From positions 1,550,001 through 1,614,000 of the forward strand of contig JAWWNJ010000024.1 of assembly GCA_037176885.1 (NCBI GenBank): a DNA stretch of 64,000 nucleotides. Direction: 5' to 3'. The number at the start of each line of letters is the position of its first letter. Position 1 is the first letter of the stretch. The DNA comes from Favolaschia claudopus (taxonomy: Eukaryota > Basidiomycota > Agaricomycetes > Agaricales > Mycenaceae). Of this stretch, positions 1 through 11,498 are shown one piece after another. Under the pieces are notes generated by a model. The model had not been told where the DNA came from. It saw only the letters and a program-made list of their open reading frames with translations, and did not search any database. A program made the position numbers and the translations under genes.

Positions 1-118
1 CATTGAGGATATTGTAGATGGTGGTAGCCAGGAAGTGTCTCTCGGGCACACAAACTCTACGGTGCCAGCATGATTCATAAATCTATACGTATTGTTCATT
101 GAAATCGAACAACAATGT

Positions 119-3100
119 CTACAATCCCGCATCCATGAATGCCCCAAACCTCGCTTTTACCCCTTGCCTCAACTGCCCACCCACAACTGCCGGGGCCTCT
201 TTATGTGTATAAACCCGTAATCCAAGCACTACCGTGTCATTATCGTAGCCAGACCCCAACTCTGAGCCAGCATCATCGGCATCGTGGTCAGAGTGAGCTT
301 CGCTGTAAGGCATGGCTTCTCCCAATGGGATTGGAGGTAACGGAGGCGTTAACACGGCGACAGCTGAATTGAACCCCAAATCCTCGTCGGCAAGTGAAGC
401 TGGTAGATCGTCGAGATCCACTTCATCGTGATTTTCAACCCAGTCTTCGTCGACATCGGCAGCAACGGATGATTTCCGCTGCCCAGCTCTGGTCCGTCGC
501 GGTGGCTGAACATTGGCTGACACGCTTTGCTCCTGCTCCGGTTCTTCAGTCAGTACAGGGGCAGGCACATCCTTAGACGTCGACTGGTCTTCCCCGACAC
601 CACCATCTTTGTTGGCTTTATCTGCTTCTTCCGTACCTTGAGCCTTCTTTTCTAAAGCCTCCGCCGCCTTCAGCTTCTTCTCCACCTCCGTGGCTTTCGT
701 CTCTACTTCGGTCACATTCTGGCCCGCCAGGACATTGAGCGGAAGAGGCACGACCTGGAGAGGAGCGCTAGATCGGAGATGGAATCAGTCATTTTGCAGC
801 CAGAAAACGGTGGAGAACGGGGTCAAACCTGGGTCTGTGATCTTTACAGGAAAAAAATGAGTGAATTTTCAGATGATGTTTAAGACGCTTACTAGACGCG
901 ATAGACTGGCTCTTGGCACGCTCAGCCTGTACGCGAGCGAATTTCCGCGTATTGGTATTCCCCGAGTGATAAACCTGAGCCAAATTATATGAACTCCAAA
1001 CAGCGAAGATAATTATTCCACGCACCTGAACCTCATCATTCACAGCCCGGTCCAGCCTTACCTGGGAATATCCGCCTCACTTTAGGTAGTCCTAACAGAA
1101 CGATAAAGCAAAAAACGAACATGTACGACATACTCCCCCTTCTCGAGCTGCGCCTCCAAATTCACACTCCTCAAATAAAACCTCGCCAGGGTACTCTGCG
1201 CGATCAGCTCTGTCTCGCCCTTCTTGAACAGGGCAAAATCGAATGTCCAACACGAGTTGCCCGAGATGTCGGAGAAGTAGCGCTCGTCGAGTTTAGATAG
1301 GACGATGATCGCTTTCGTAGGCGCGGGGATGGAGATCGTGACTAGGGAAACAATACAGATATCAGTGTTTTGCGAGCAGGCAATGTAGAGAATGCCACCG
1401 ACATGAAACATCGCCGTAACTCCACGCAGCAGTGGGCGGCCGAGCGGTTACCTGCAGCCATTGATTTGCCATGATCCATGTTTCGTCGAACAAAAGCGTT
1501 CGTTCGACCAAATCAAAGTTATCCAAGAAATCAGAATCTACCAGGCCGGTGAATTTCATGCGCCTGGCGAACGACACAACGGGAAAGAGGGCAGAGATAC
1601 TCACATTCCATGACAAACTCTCCATCATCTCCAAACGTATGCTGCAACACCTTCATAGCGGGCAGCCACTTCTCCGTCCACTCTTTCGAACCATCGGACC
1701 ACCGACCCGTCCACTCCGAATCGCCCCACGGGTTCCTCAACACCACTAGAATTCCCCAATTAATCAGCTAAACTTTCTTTGAGACTTTACAGATAGATGA
1801 AGCAATCACATACCAAATCGCTTTCCATTATACTCCACCGCACGCAACACCGAATACGCGTGGCCGCCGATGAGGCCGTTGACGGTGCGATCCTCGTTTC
1901 CGCTGCGCGTGCTGTCGAGCGTGTCGAAGCCGCATCCGAATAAGCGATCTTTTGTTGCGAGAAGGAGTTCCTCTTTCCAGAATAGGTCGGAGTCGAGAAT
2001 GTCTTTGGTTGGGATGAAGGTTGAGACGCCGCTGATTGAGAAGTTAGATAGGGACTGGGAGAAATGGAGGATCCTACCCTGTGAGATCCTCTGTGGAAAT
2101 TGGCGTTCAGAATCGGAAGCAAAATTCTGGAGGACACGACGCACCGATAGCCTCGCAAGAATAACCTGCATCGATCGCGGTGTAGTCCCCGTGCAGTTTC
2201 GCATAGGCCTTTGCATACCGTGTCAGCTCATGAGTTGCAATACAGATACAAACGGCCTCACCTTTTCAATCAACGACACCCACGTTTCTCCCTCCTGCTC
2301 CGACCGCGCAAAATATAGACTTTTCGCACCTTGACGCGCCGAATTGTTGTACAGATTCTTGTCCCGATGATAAAGGCCTTGCTCTGTCGACGTCAATTCT
2401 TCGAATTTCGGATTCGTTGTATACAAAAGGCTGCATGCCTTTGAATCAAGCTATAATGACACGCAGGAAAAAGCAAAACGCACTCGTCTATGATGACTGT
2501 AACCCAGCCCGAGTCGCGGAAGAAGATCCATCCATAGACGCCGACCTGTTCGTCACGAGCGACACAGAACTTCTCCATCAGCCCTTTGGCAGTTGTCATG
2601 GTTGACAAGGCGGATAAGAACCAGCAGTCTCCCAGTCGTCCCTGGACGATGTCGTTCGAGTCTGCGCCGTCTATGAAGAAGGAGGGCTTTGCGAATATCT
2701 TTGTAGCGCGCTGAACGTCCCAGGGCCGGAGCTCTCTATTCTCTTTCGAGAGACCGAAAAGACATCTTCGTGCAGTTCATCAACGGTGTGTCATGAGCCG
2801 AGCTCCAAACATGTTACTTACAGCTCGCGGTCGTTCTCGAGGTCAAACTCGACGTCTCTAACAAACGGATTATGAGTAAGGCTAAAGTAAGGCGCGGCAG
2901 TACAGCAGCATCCACAACGCACCGAAAACGACGATTATTAGCGCGGCAGTCGCGCACAATGCGCTCAACACGGGCTTTACATTCCGCGAGCGCTTTTTCG
3001 AGCTCCGTGGTCACCAGCAACCCCGCGCGCGATTCCGGTTGAGGGAAGGACGCTGCGGCGTCCTTAGCTTTGGCTTTGGCTTTCGCTGATCGACGGCGTC

Positions 3101-3119
3101 CTTTCTGTCGAGGATGCAT
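119..3119 (-). CDS. Calpain-like cysteine protease (C2 family)
   Basis: Multi-exon gene. Spliced pieces give a calpain catalytic domain with all three catalytic residues: Cys in GRLGDCWFLSAL (about 2621-2650), His in GGHAYSVLRAVE (about 1840-1870) and Asn in VLRNPWGD (about 1720-1745). Several joins are convincing. FR|DVEFDLENDREL joins across 2858-2922. VIID|DLLYTTNPKFEELTS joins across an intron near 2425-2475. EAIEDLTGGVSTF is rebuilt from two small exons at about 2030-2150. A beta-sandwich (calpain III-like) region follows at about 1110-1340 (SISIPAPTKAIIVLSKLDE). The C-terminal exon ends in a Pro/Glu/Asp-rich tail and VVLGLRVYTHKE. The N-terminus is basic, with an AKAKAKAKDA run. Calpains are intracellular proteases; no EF-hand domain is seen, as expected for the fungal type. 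The first ATG in the first exon's frame is 3119. Sure of family; exact exon ends near 790-1080 are uncertain. Confidence 0.88.
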
Positions 3120-3774
3120 GGGGGAAGAGCACAGAAGACACGGCGTCAAGCTCGGCGCCCATGATCTATCTTCCGTCGGGCGCTCACTGGCAGGCCATTA
3201 AGGTGGCGTGAGGGCTGAGGCCAGGCCCCCAGTCACTCCGTGCCGGAATAGTAACACAAGGAACAAAAAGCCCTGATTTTGGACTATCATGAGGCGTAAA
3301 ATGAAGAGTGATGCTAGGCGAACATAGAGAGATTTTCTGCTTCATTCCTGGACTGGTGGTCGTGCAGAAGCCGAAGAAACAACCGTGTAAGCAGGCCCAA
3401 ACTCTGGATGAGACAGATGATTGTATCAACTGCGCATTGATTGACGGCACATTTTTCCATGGTTCAACTTTGGGTTGAATTTCCAACATGAGGTGCGATT
3501 TTAGCGTTTCTTGGTGAGGAGTGTCTGTTTACACAGGCAAAAGATATTCCCTGTAATTGTCTTAGGTGGAATATTTGAATGATACAGCAAAAATGAGCCG
3601 CCAATACAGTCTAAAAATTGCAGCTTAGATCACTTGTAAGATTTTTCATTCAGAGACGTAAGATGGAACTTGTGGGTTATGTAAAGGCAAGTCGAGACCA
3701 ATATATTCATAGAAAAAGAATCAAGCGCCATAATACGAACCTGAAAGCTGGTGTTGTCGTATCATACGTGCAGC
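3120..3774. other. Gap between calpain and copper oxidase genes
   Basis: Holds the upstream region of the calpain gene and the 3' flank of the copper radical oxidase gene, both on the minus strand. A 101-codon minus-strand frame (3184-3489) resembles no family I know and lacks intron-linked partners, so I do not call it a gene. Confidence 0.5.
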
Positions 3775-6347
3775 TCAAGGAGCCGGCAAAACGGCGGTGG
3801 CAACATTACTGCCATCACCCTCAGCAGGGGCTAGGGCCTGGAAGGCAGGAACAACAGACGGCCCAGAAGTTTTCGATAGCATGCTGCATTCACGGACATG
3901 AGCAATAAATACAAGATTCAGAAGTGAACTCACTTGGCAATTGCGGCTTTATCGACGGGGGGAGAAGCGCCCGTACCTATTATCGTTTTATGCCCAAAGC
4001 TCGGCGCCCCGGTATTCGTCACAACGTATAAATAGGCAGGCCCCGGGGGATAGATTGTTGCAGACGGTGGCGCTTGCACGGAAAGCGTCTTCTTGTCGGG
4101 AGACAAAGTTGCAACGAGTTGCACTAGTCGCTGATCCATATGCACGCCATGGGTCGCAAATCCGAGATCCATGAGAGCCACTGAATAGGTTATTGTTCAA
4201 GCTAGAACATGATTCTCGCAAGAAGCGACATACCCGTGACAGAAGTCGTATTCGCGGGAAGAGTGACAGCGAGATTGAATGTAGTCCCGTAATTGATTGT
4301 TGCCGGCAATCCAGTGTAGGATGGTCTCGCAACGTTCATATAAGGCGGAGAATAAAATTCAAGGCTGTTCCGTATTTTGATCACCATAAGATTCAATGAA
4401 TGGCACTAAACACAAAACTCACCGATATTCAGTCGGATATTTAACAGTTGTAACGTCGTTATTTGGATTAGATCCAGCTGTTGATGGCATGCCAAATGAG
4501 ATAGAGCGGAGAAAATAATAATAAGCAAGGCACCGAGCATGACAGTCCCGTTCGGAGTAAGGCTGGCTGTTGAGTGATATAATCTGGGAATTGTGGACGC
4601 TACTAAACCGGCAGTCGAGAACCGACTGCCAGCAGGTGCTGCTGGATCGTAAATCACTGGAGTGAACGCAGGATTATCGGCGTTGCTCTGGCCAATTTGA
4701 TTGCCAACCTGTTTCCTTTTGAGCGGCTGATTCAAGCTCAAAATTAAAACGAGCGTACATTTCCGTAGCCAGCAACGCCTGTTTGAGCGCTAAAATCGCG
4801 AAATGAGAGCATGGTTTGGCAGGAGAAGTATCTCTAAAGCTCACCCATTCACAAGCATTACCCTCCCATCCGGCAATAATATCATGTCCACCATGATGCG
4901 ACCGCCCTGAGGCATAGTCTCCACTTTCCAGCCAGCGGCAATTCCAGCGGCGTTCAATACCATACGGATACATTGCGCGGATGTCGGTGCTTGTGAGGAG
5001 ATCGAAGATGCTGAGACGGTATCGCTGACCGTTGATCCCCCGCATATCATGATTTCGGGCGTATAATTGTTACTCGGCGACAACGGCAGTAAAACATGTC
5101 CAGCGGAGAACGGTGAGCTAAATAAGTCTTTCAGAGGAAGGGATATTGGGCGGTTGTAGTATTGAGTAACACACCTAATGCGCACCCCGTTAGGAATTCC
5201 AGGAAGCCGCGTTTCTGTGTTTGTTTTCCAATTCAAAATCATCGCCTGCCGGTTCGCAGACACAAATATTGTTCCATCGGGCAGCGCAACCAGATTCGGG
5301 AAGTGGTTGCCGTTCAGAGTATCTATTAAGAACTGACTCGGAATTTTCAGCCCGTTAAATCCTGTAGTAACTGTCTGAAATGACTCTTGGACAATCTGCC
5401 AAATCATACCATTTATGTTCTTGGGCGGATAAAACTCGTATGACGGATTATTGATACCTATCGTGCAGTTTGAATGCCGTGAAGGTCCCCACGCTTTGAA
5501 ACATACCAGCGGAATTGATAAATCTTATCGAACGTCAGTCTTCATCCATGTCATCAGTTGTTAGTGCGGACTTACCCTCCGGACACGGAACCGCCAAATA
5601 TAATGATACTTCCATCTTCGATCCGTACCTGATCACGGTAGAGTCAATACAGCGCAGCTGGATAACTTTATTGAATAGCATCTCACAGAAGACGGGTACC
5701 AGCGGGCGGACGAAAGGCGGATACGGGTTGGATTTTCATACACATCACAGCTGCCGTTCGTGCACGGGGTAAAGAGTCGAATACCCTGTAAGCCATTGGC
5801 GCCTTAGAATGAAAAAATGTGAGCTGCACTCTGGTTTCATTGACTTGAGGACTATGCACCGGTGATAACGATAGGATTCCCTCCCGAGTTGACCAACGTG
5901 CCATTACTGATGAAGCTGCCTGTCGCGCACCAGGAATTACTCAACGGGTTGAGAGCACGGACTTGCTGCGTGTTGAGGTCTAATTCGACTGCCCAAGCAA
6001 CGTGTCCATTGACGGTGAGAGGATTATGTTCACTATTCAGCGTTCAGGATTGTGAAATCTTCTTGAGTAGAGGAAGCATTGCGTACACTTTGTCATAGAT
6101 GATGGCCTTGGTTTCTGAAACAACAGCGAGCTGCATGCCGCTGACCCCAGTGGTTCTGATAGAAGATTTGAGACAGTTCCGAGTGGTAGAATTCGGTGCC
6201 CGCGTACCCTTTCTGAACGAGAGACCAGGTGCCTGGAACAGAAGCGCGGGTTTCGAGCATGGGGGCCGTACCCCGCCCCGAAGAGGCCAGAGACAGAATG
6301 AAAGCGATGATAGAGAAAGTATTCCCAATGTGCGGCACGGTATACAT
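3775..6347 (-). CDS. Copper radical oxidase, glyoxal-oxidase type (AA5)
   Basis: Secreted oxidase expected to oxidise aldehydes or alcohols with release of H2O2 for peroxidases. It begins with a signal peptide (MYTVPHIGNTFSIIAFILSL) at 6347. Ordered motifs follow: WCATGSFISNGTLVNSGG (about 5880-5935; its Cys is the likely thioether partner), then RWYPSSVRIEDGSIIIFGG (spliced across about 5622-5680; its Tyr is the cofactor Tyr). Next come HFPNLVALPDGTIFVSANRQ and GHVLLPLSPSNNYTPEIM. Then PRLYHSTASLTPNGTVML carries the axial Tyr and a copper His, and THGVHMDQRLVQL in the C-terminal DUF1929 domain carries the other copper His. At 3930 the frame meets TGA, but a GT...AG intron there (to about 3881) continues in frame to NMLSKTSGPSVVPAFQALA and a stop at 3775. 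At least eight introns. Family call is firm; substrate is not deducible. Confidence 0.88.
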
Positions 6348-7175
6348 GGCTGAGCTGGATTAGGTCGCGCGGCCTGAGGATTTCTGTGGTGCTCCCGTAG
6401 CTTTATAGTTGAGCGATGAAACTAATAAATAATTCCCCTTGCTTACAGATGATGCTTTTACCCCATGCCGGCCCAGGGCTTCGCGTTGCTTGTGCGCGGG
6501 TATACGCATGGTTCTTGACAAGAACGGATAAGAAGAATGCAGAGAGGAACAAAACATCATCGCACAAAAGGCGCAGTCAAATTCAGACGAGAAATGTTAG
6601 CGATATCTGTCAAAAGACGAATGTCAACCCGGGAATGAATGTTGAACAACCGGTACTCCACCTGAACATTCAAAATAATCTATTCAAGCGCTCGGCCGCG
6701 TCCCCTCCCGCTGTAGCTGATACATAATGTTATACGAAGAGAGACAAATTACTCGGGTTAGTGCCCGAGATATCGCGGTACTAACGGAACATTGTTAGAA
6801 GATTGTTAATTTACGTCTACGAACGACGCATAGGAATACATACCGAGGGTACCAGGCTGTTCGAACGTACAACGACCGCAGTCATTGCCTCATCCAAGTC
6901 GCTGCCAGTAGCTAAATTTGAGAAAGTAAGTTGTAGAGCCAGTCTGGCAGGAGAGCCGTGAGTTAGATGCCCCCACTGGCGCGTAAGTTGAGGACGATCC
7001 GGCAAATTTGAGGAAATACCGAGCCCTGACGGTGATGGTTCTGCGCAAGATCGATGCCGTGGCGGTAAGCAGCTACTAGCCGGATTCTGGTCGGACCGGC
7101 CGGGAGAGAGGAAATTATTAATTATTTTTCGTTTCTTTTCCAGTCGGTGCAGCCTGAGAAAGAGACCGGAGATCA
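6348..7175. other. Upstream region of the copper oxidase gene; no gene seen
   Basis: Upstream sequence of the minus-strand oxidase gene. Open frames here are short, of low complexity, and match nothing I recognise. Confidence 0.5.
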
Positions 7176-7658
7176 TGACACTCCGAAAAAATCGGTGTTT
7201 TCGAAGGCAGGAACTCGTCTTGGAGACTAAAACTTCCCGCAACAGTTTCCACTCGCCGGAAACTGTTCGTGAAAACAATTGTTTCCGGAACAGTTCCGGC
7301 CGCTTGCAGAACAAAAAGAATCCTCGGCACTCTCCGGTCCTCGGGAATTAAGTGTTTCCGGATCAGTTTCCTCGGATGGTGGAAAACAAATGTTTCCAAC
7401 CCTCGGAAACCCGGCTCCAGCGGCCGGAAAGGTTTAGTTTTCGGCACCTTCGGGAAACTGTTGCCGAGATATTTTATCTCCGGGCCGCGGAATTCGTCAC
7501 GGGTTCTTTTGTTTTCCGCCAAGGTTTCCGACCACTGGAAACCGTTGCGGAAACAATTGTATTCACGAACGATTTCCGAGGGGTGGAAACTGGTGCGGAA
7601 ACTTTATCTTTCCAAGACAAATTCCTAGCCCTGGTAAGACGGGTTTTTTGGGAGTGTG
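7176..7658. mobile_element. MITE-like foldback element with long imperfect terminal inverted repeats
   Basis: The two ends are inverted copies of each other over roughly 110-130 nt. The left arm begins near 7176 (ACACTCCGAAAAAAT) and runs to about 7310. The right arm, read in reverse complement from about 7656 (ACACTCCCAAAAAACC), runs to about 7520. Shared blocks include CTCGTCTTGGA / TTGTCTTGGA, CAGTTTCCAC and AACAATTGTTTCCG. The interior repeats the words TTTCC and GGAAA. Long open frames across it arise from this repetition and are not genes. No clear target-site duplication could be fixed. It lies 22 bp from the next element. Confidence 0.65.
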
Positions 7659-7680
7659 AGCACCCTGACCCAGCGGATTG

Positions 7681-7934
7681 CTGTATCATTTCGACCGGTT
7701 GTTCACTGGCCGTTACGCGTTACACCTTTTGTTCACTGGACCAATTGTTCACCGGCCGGTAATCAAACAGAAATTACCCGATATGGTAGTCCGGCGTTAG
7801 CCGGACGGGAATTTTTGACATTTTCTTGCCTCTTTGGGCCAGAAAATTGCCCGTTACGCGTTACGAGGTGCAAAATTGTTCAGTTCACAGGTGGCCGTTA
7901 CCCGTTATGTGAACAACCGGTCGAAATGATACAG
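7681..7934. mobile_element. 254-bp miniature inverted-repeat element, copy 1
   Basis: Perfect terminal inverted repeats of about 27 nt start CTGTATCATTTCGACCGG and end CCGGTCGAAATGATACAG. A second copy of exactly the same length lies at 24660-24913 with only scattered differences. The flanks repeat TG on both sides, consistent with a 2-bp target duplication. Three internal blocks (7711-7723, 7852-7864, 7896-7908) each double a GTTAC-like hexamer (CGTTACGCGTTAC, the last CGTTACCCGTTAT). No coding capacity. Confidence 0.85.
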
Positions 7935-8100
7935 TGGTATCATTCGCCATCTGTTCAAAGAGCTAAGTGTGCTCGACATGAGGAACACCGCACACAGAGG
8001 TACTGTGAAAGAGTAGTGCCTGAGCCCAAGATTCAAGTATACGACAAATGTTTGTTTTGAATTAGCAAGGCCGAATGAAGTAGGTAAGAAGATCCTTAAA

Positions 8101-9717
8101 TTAGCACCATGTCGCAGCAAAATTCCAACCCATCAAAGCATGATTTGCACTCCGCCCTTTTTTATAGCCGAAACGCAGACCATTCGTGAGGAGAGCTCTC
8201 ATTCTGTCCTGCGAAGCAGTATCTCGAGTTGTTGCTTTGGATACTATGTAAAGATGGGCAGCGCATAACGCGCTATCTCGGATTTTGTGACGCGATTCAA
8301 GCATCGCGAGGTAAGGAGCGAAAATGAATTCACGTTCCTCGAGGTTGTGTCCGATGGAAATCTCGCGCAGTTGGGGAGCGACAATGGTTTGCTCCGCATC
8401 GGGGGAAGCCAGCGTGAGGTCCACTAGCAGGCTGTCGAGGGTCTTGGATGGCGATTCATCGTTGTCGATTATAATCTTGAGTTCGGTGACCGAGGGGAAT
8501 TGCACGAGAGTGGAAGACAATATAGGAGATCCGACGATACACAGGGATCGAAGCGGGCAAGAGGATCGACTGATTGAGGGCTCGAGATATTCCGGGATAG
8601 CATCGACTTCGTCCGGGTCTATCTCCATAGCGATTTCTTCCAGGACCGGAAACGTGACGTATTGGAGGATCTCCGGATGCGAGACATATAGTCGCTTGAG
8701 CAACGTTAGCTGCAACGACTTGTCGTCCGAGGCAGGCGGCTCAGGCCAATCATCATCCTCATCATGGTTCACAGCGATGTGCGCCTCGATTAGATTAGGC
8801 GCGAGCGCCAAGATATCACGATGCGCGTTCCATGGAACGTCGAGTTGATATCGAGTGAGCTGTCCAACTGGGAGCAAGATCGGTGTGTACATATGCACGT
8901 TGCAGACGGCAGCATCGACAAGGGAAGGGGCTCGCTGGAAAGCCGTGATCGGCCCCGCCGACTGCTGGGATTCAAGGCACATCCATTCGACCCAGAGCCT
9001 GCGAAGGAGGAAAAGCTGGCCGCTCATGCGCTCCAAAATTGGGTACAGGAACGACGTGAGTCCGATACTGAGCTCCTCCCACCGAGGCATATATTTCATC
9101 AAGCACTCCAAAACTTGAATTTGCGGCTCCGAATTCGCGTGTTCACTGCCATAGAAGTGAATTCTGAGGCCATGAGATTGAGCCCGCTCGATCTGCCTTT
9201 CAACCATGGGCACAGGATACAAGGAAGAGGGATTTGAATCGTCCTCGTAGTTGATAGCTATCAAAGACCACAAGGAGGCTTTAGAGATCGCGACGTCTCG
9301 CCAGCGGCGGCAAACGTGAGTGAGGTTCCAGGGACTATCGCTGATTTTGAAACCTTCCCGGAATGGACTGTCTTGCGGCAAGAGCAATGCCCACTGAAAG
9401 ATTTCGCACAAGACTTCCGGTGGCACCCTTCGAAGAGGGAAAAGCACGCCTCGAGTCTGCTCGCGAAAGCTCAATAACTCAGCGCGCCGGTCCTCCAAAT
9501 CCTGGAGATGCCTCCGCGTCCGAGCGATTTCATCGCCCAGACGAACCAACGATGCACCTGTTTTCGACATCACATTCTGAAACTCGTTAAGTTCTGTATC
9601 GAAAGGTGCTTCGTTGGAGTGCAAAAGGTTGTAGCGGCGCGTTCCAGGAAGACCTTTAAACTGAGAAAGCGAGGCCCAGTCTTCTTTGTGGTGCGAGTTG
9701 TTCTGAGAGTCCGGCAT
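8101..9717 (-). CDS. F-box-like protein with leucine-rich C-terminal part
   Basis: Single open frame of 538 residues with no apparent intron. It starts at the ATG at 9717 (MPDSQNNSHHKEDWASL). A coiled stretch (DEIARTRRHLQDLEDRRAEL) precedes an F-box-like core, LFPLRRVPPEVLCEIFQWAL then TDSPWNLTHVCRRWRDVAIS-type residues, the family signature of Agaricomycete F-box proteins. The rest is loosely repeated leucine-rich sequence. By family, such proteins bind Skp1 and select substrates for SCF ubiquitin ligases; the target is unknown. Two related genes in the window (13586 and 25264) share the architecture but are strongly diverged. Confidence 0.85.
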   Translation of the reverse strand: MPDSQNNSHHKEDWASLSQFKGLPGTRRYNLLHSNEAPFDTELNEFQNVMSKTGASLVRLGDEIARTRRHLQDLEDRRAELLSFREQTRGVLFPLRRVPPEVLCEIFQWALLLPQDSPFREGFKISDSPWNLTHVCRRWRDVAISKASLWSLIAINYEDDSNPSSLYPVPMVERQIERAQSHGLRIHFYGSEHANSEPQIQVLECLMKYMPRWEELSIGLTSFLYPILERMSGQLFLLRRLWVEWMCLESQQSAGPITAFQRAPSLVDAAVCNVHMYTPILLPVGQLTRYQLDVPWNAHRDILALAPNLIEAHIAVNHDEDDDWPEPPASDDKSLQLTLLKRLYVSHPEILQYVTFPVLEEIAMEIDPDEVDAIPEYLEPSISRSSCPLRSLCIVGSPILSSTLVQFPSVTELKIIIDNDESPSKTLDSLLVDLTLASPDAEQTIVAPQLREISIGHNLEEREFIFAPYLAMLESRHKIRDSALCAAHLYIVSKATTRDTASQDRMRALLTNGLRFGYKKGRSANHALMGWNFAATWC

Positions 9718-9991
9718 CTACAAACCGACAACGAAAGAAAAGTTGAGGTTGTTTGACCGCCCTCCGTGAATGAACCACTACGCACCTCCGACCGACTCAT
9801 AGCTAGATCCTGCATGTCTATGAGACCTCTGAGGAGGTGGACAGTGGAAGTTGGGGAATCGGCCGCAAGATCGAAGTGGCCACTGGCACCGACAGTGGCG
9901 CTGGCAGTGGAAGAAAGAGGAAAGTAATCACGTGGAAGCGCGCTGTCTGAGGTTTCTGTTCTGATTCAGTCTCTACGAGTACTACAGTTCT

Positions 9992-10021
9992 CAGCCATAC
10001 TGTACGGGTACGGTATGGCTG
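9992..10021. repeat. 30-bp near-perfect palindrome
   Basis: CAGCCATAC at 9992 is mirrored by GTATGGCTG ending at 10021, with an inner TGTAC/GTAC pair, so almost the whole stretch can form a hairpin. It lies between the upstream end of the F-box gene and the downstream end of the OYE gene. It could be a regulatory site or a hairpin near the OYE transcript end. Confidence 0.5.
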
Positions 10022-10101
10022 GGATGACAGATACAGTATACAAGGAAGACGGCCAATAAGTATACCACGTCCGACAGCTATACACACTCCTCTATTTGGT
10101 A

Positions 10102-11498
10102 TCACGAAGCAAAAGGATGGTCGGTGTACCCACGCGAGGTGGAATCACCCGCAAGGTAGAACGTTGGCCGGTCATACGGCTTGAAAGGTATATCCTTCTC
10201 AATCCTTGTAACAAGGTCCGGCTGCACTCACAGTCAACATACATCAAGACCTGCAAACGAAGCCTGGACGCACATTCGAAGTGAAATACCTTCCAAAGGC
10301 AATCAAGTCGTCCCCCTCCTCGGCCGTCTCCAGCGCCGTCTGTCGAGTGAATCCCCCAGCGCGAATGAGCTGGCGCGGTGCCCAGATAGCGCGCAGCTCG
10401 TCATTGGACTCGTGTGACCCGACGGTGCCTTCTTCCCGAGTGAAGGCACCGACGATACGCGGCTCGACGAGATGGAGGTATGCGAGGTCGGGATGGCGTT
10501 GAGCGAGCTGGGTGATGACGTAGGAGAATGTGGGGATAGGGTCGCGCATGGCCATATCTGACGAATACATCATCAGTGGATGAATTGGTCTCGCAAGTGG
10601 GGGACAAGTACCTTGAATCTGATTCCAGGGGCTCAAGCGAATCGCCGTTCGCTCCGCGCCGATAGCCTCGACGACAGCGTCAACGATCTCGAGGGGAAAA
10701 CGTGCGCGATTCTCGACACTTCCGCCATACTCATCCGTCCGATTATTTACCTCGTCGTGGAGGAACTGGTGGACGAGGTAGCCATTGGCACCTGTGAATA
10801 CATATCCACGTCAGTGTCAGGCACGGCAGTAGCTACAAGGAAGACGCACCGTGAATCTCGACACCATCGAAACCTGGGAATCGCTTAGACAATTGAAGCA
10901 GTCGGCGAATACATCGGGAGCACTCACCCGCTTCGATAGCATTCTTCGCTGACTGCGCATACAGCGCAGCATACTCCTTGATCTCCGGTACCGTCAACGC
11001 TCGCGGAGCAACGTCCCTACCAGACAGCGCCACATTGCCCGATGAGACATAAGGAAACGAAGGATCCTTCGCTTGCAGCTGTGCCACATTCGCTACCCTC
11101 CCGAGAGCCACCTGTTGGCTGAATATGAACGACCCTTGGGCGTGTACGGTGTCGGTGACCTGGGGCGGCGTCAAGTCATTAAGGTGATGCACTTGGAAGG
11201 AAAGGATAAACAGAGAGATTACCTGTCTCCATGCCGCGATCTGATCCTTGGTGTAGATGCCCGGTGCATGCCCGGCACCGCCAGCACGAGGCGCGATGAG
11301 GGTCGCCTCGGATAAGAGTAAGGTCCCTGCCCGGTGTGCGCGCTGGGCGTAGTATTCCGCTACGAGAGGGAGGTACGGGACGTGCTCTGCGTTAGCTCGG
11401 AGACGCGTCATCGGCGCGAGGACGACTCGGTGTCTCAAGGCAAGCTTTCCGACCTTGATAGGCTGGAAGAGCTTCGAGGTTGGAGCGGAGGCCGACAT
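10102..11498 (-). CDS. Old Yellow Enzyme family NADH:flavin oxidoreductase
   Basis: FMN-dependent ene-reductase of the OYE/12-oxophytodienoate reductase group. It starts at 11498 ([20 protein letters not shown]), followed by [11 protein letters not shown], the FMN-binding start of the barrel. [15 protein letters not shown] follows. [20 protein letters not shown] is spliced across a short intron at about 10786-10848 and holds the His and Asn that bind the substrate carbonyl. Then come [20 protein letters not shown] and RLSPWNQIQ. The last exon reads [16 protein letters not shown] and ends at 10102. It has at least five introns and no internal stop. Two decayed relatives lie at 27289-28623 and 37949-38968, so this is the only apparently working copy. 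OYEs act in detoxification and in secondary metabolism. Confidence 0.88.

Noticed and set aside
7269..7762. Overlapping 119- and 136-codon frames as genes
   Set aside because: They lie inside the foldback element and the next miniature transposon and reflect repeated TTTCC/GGAAA words.
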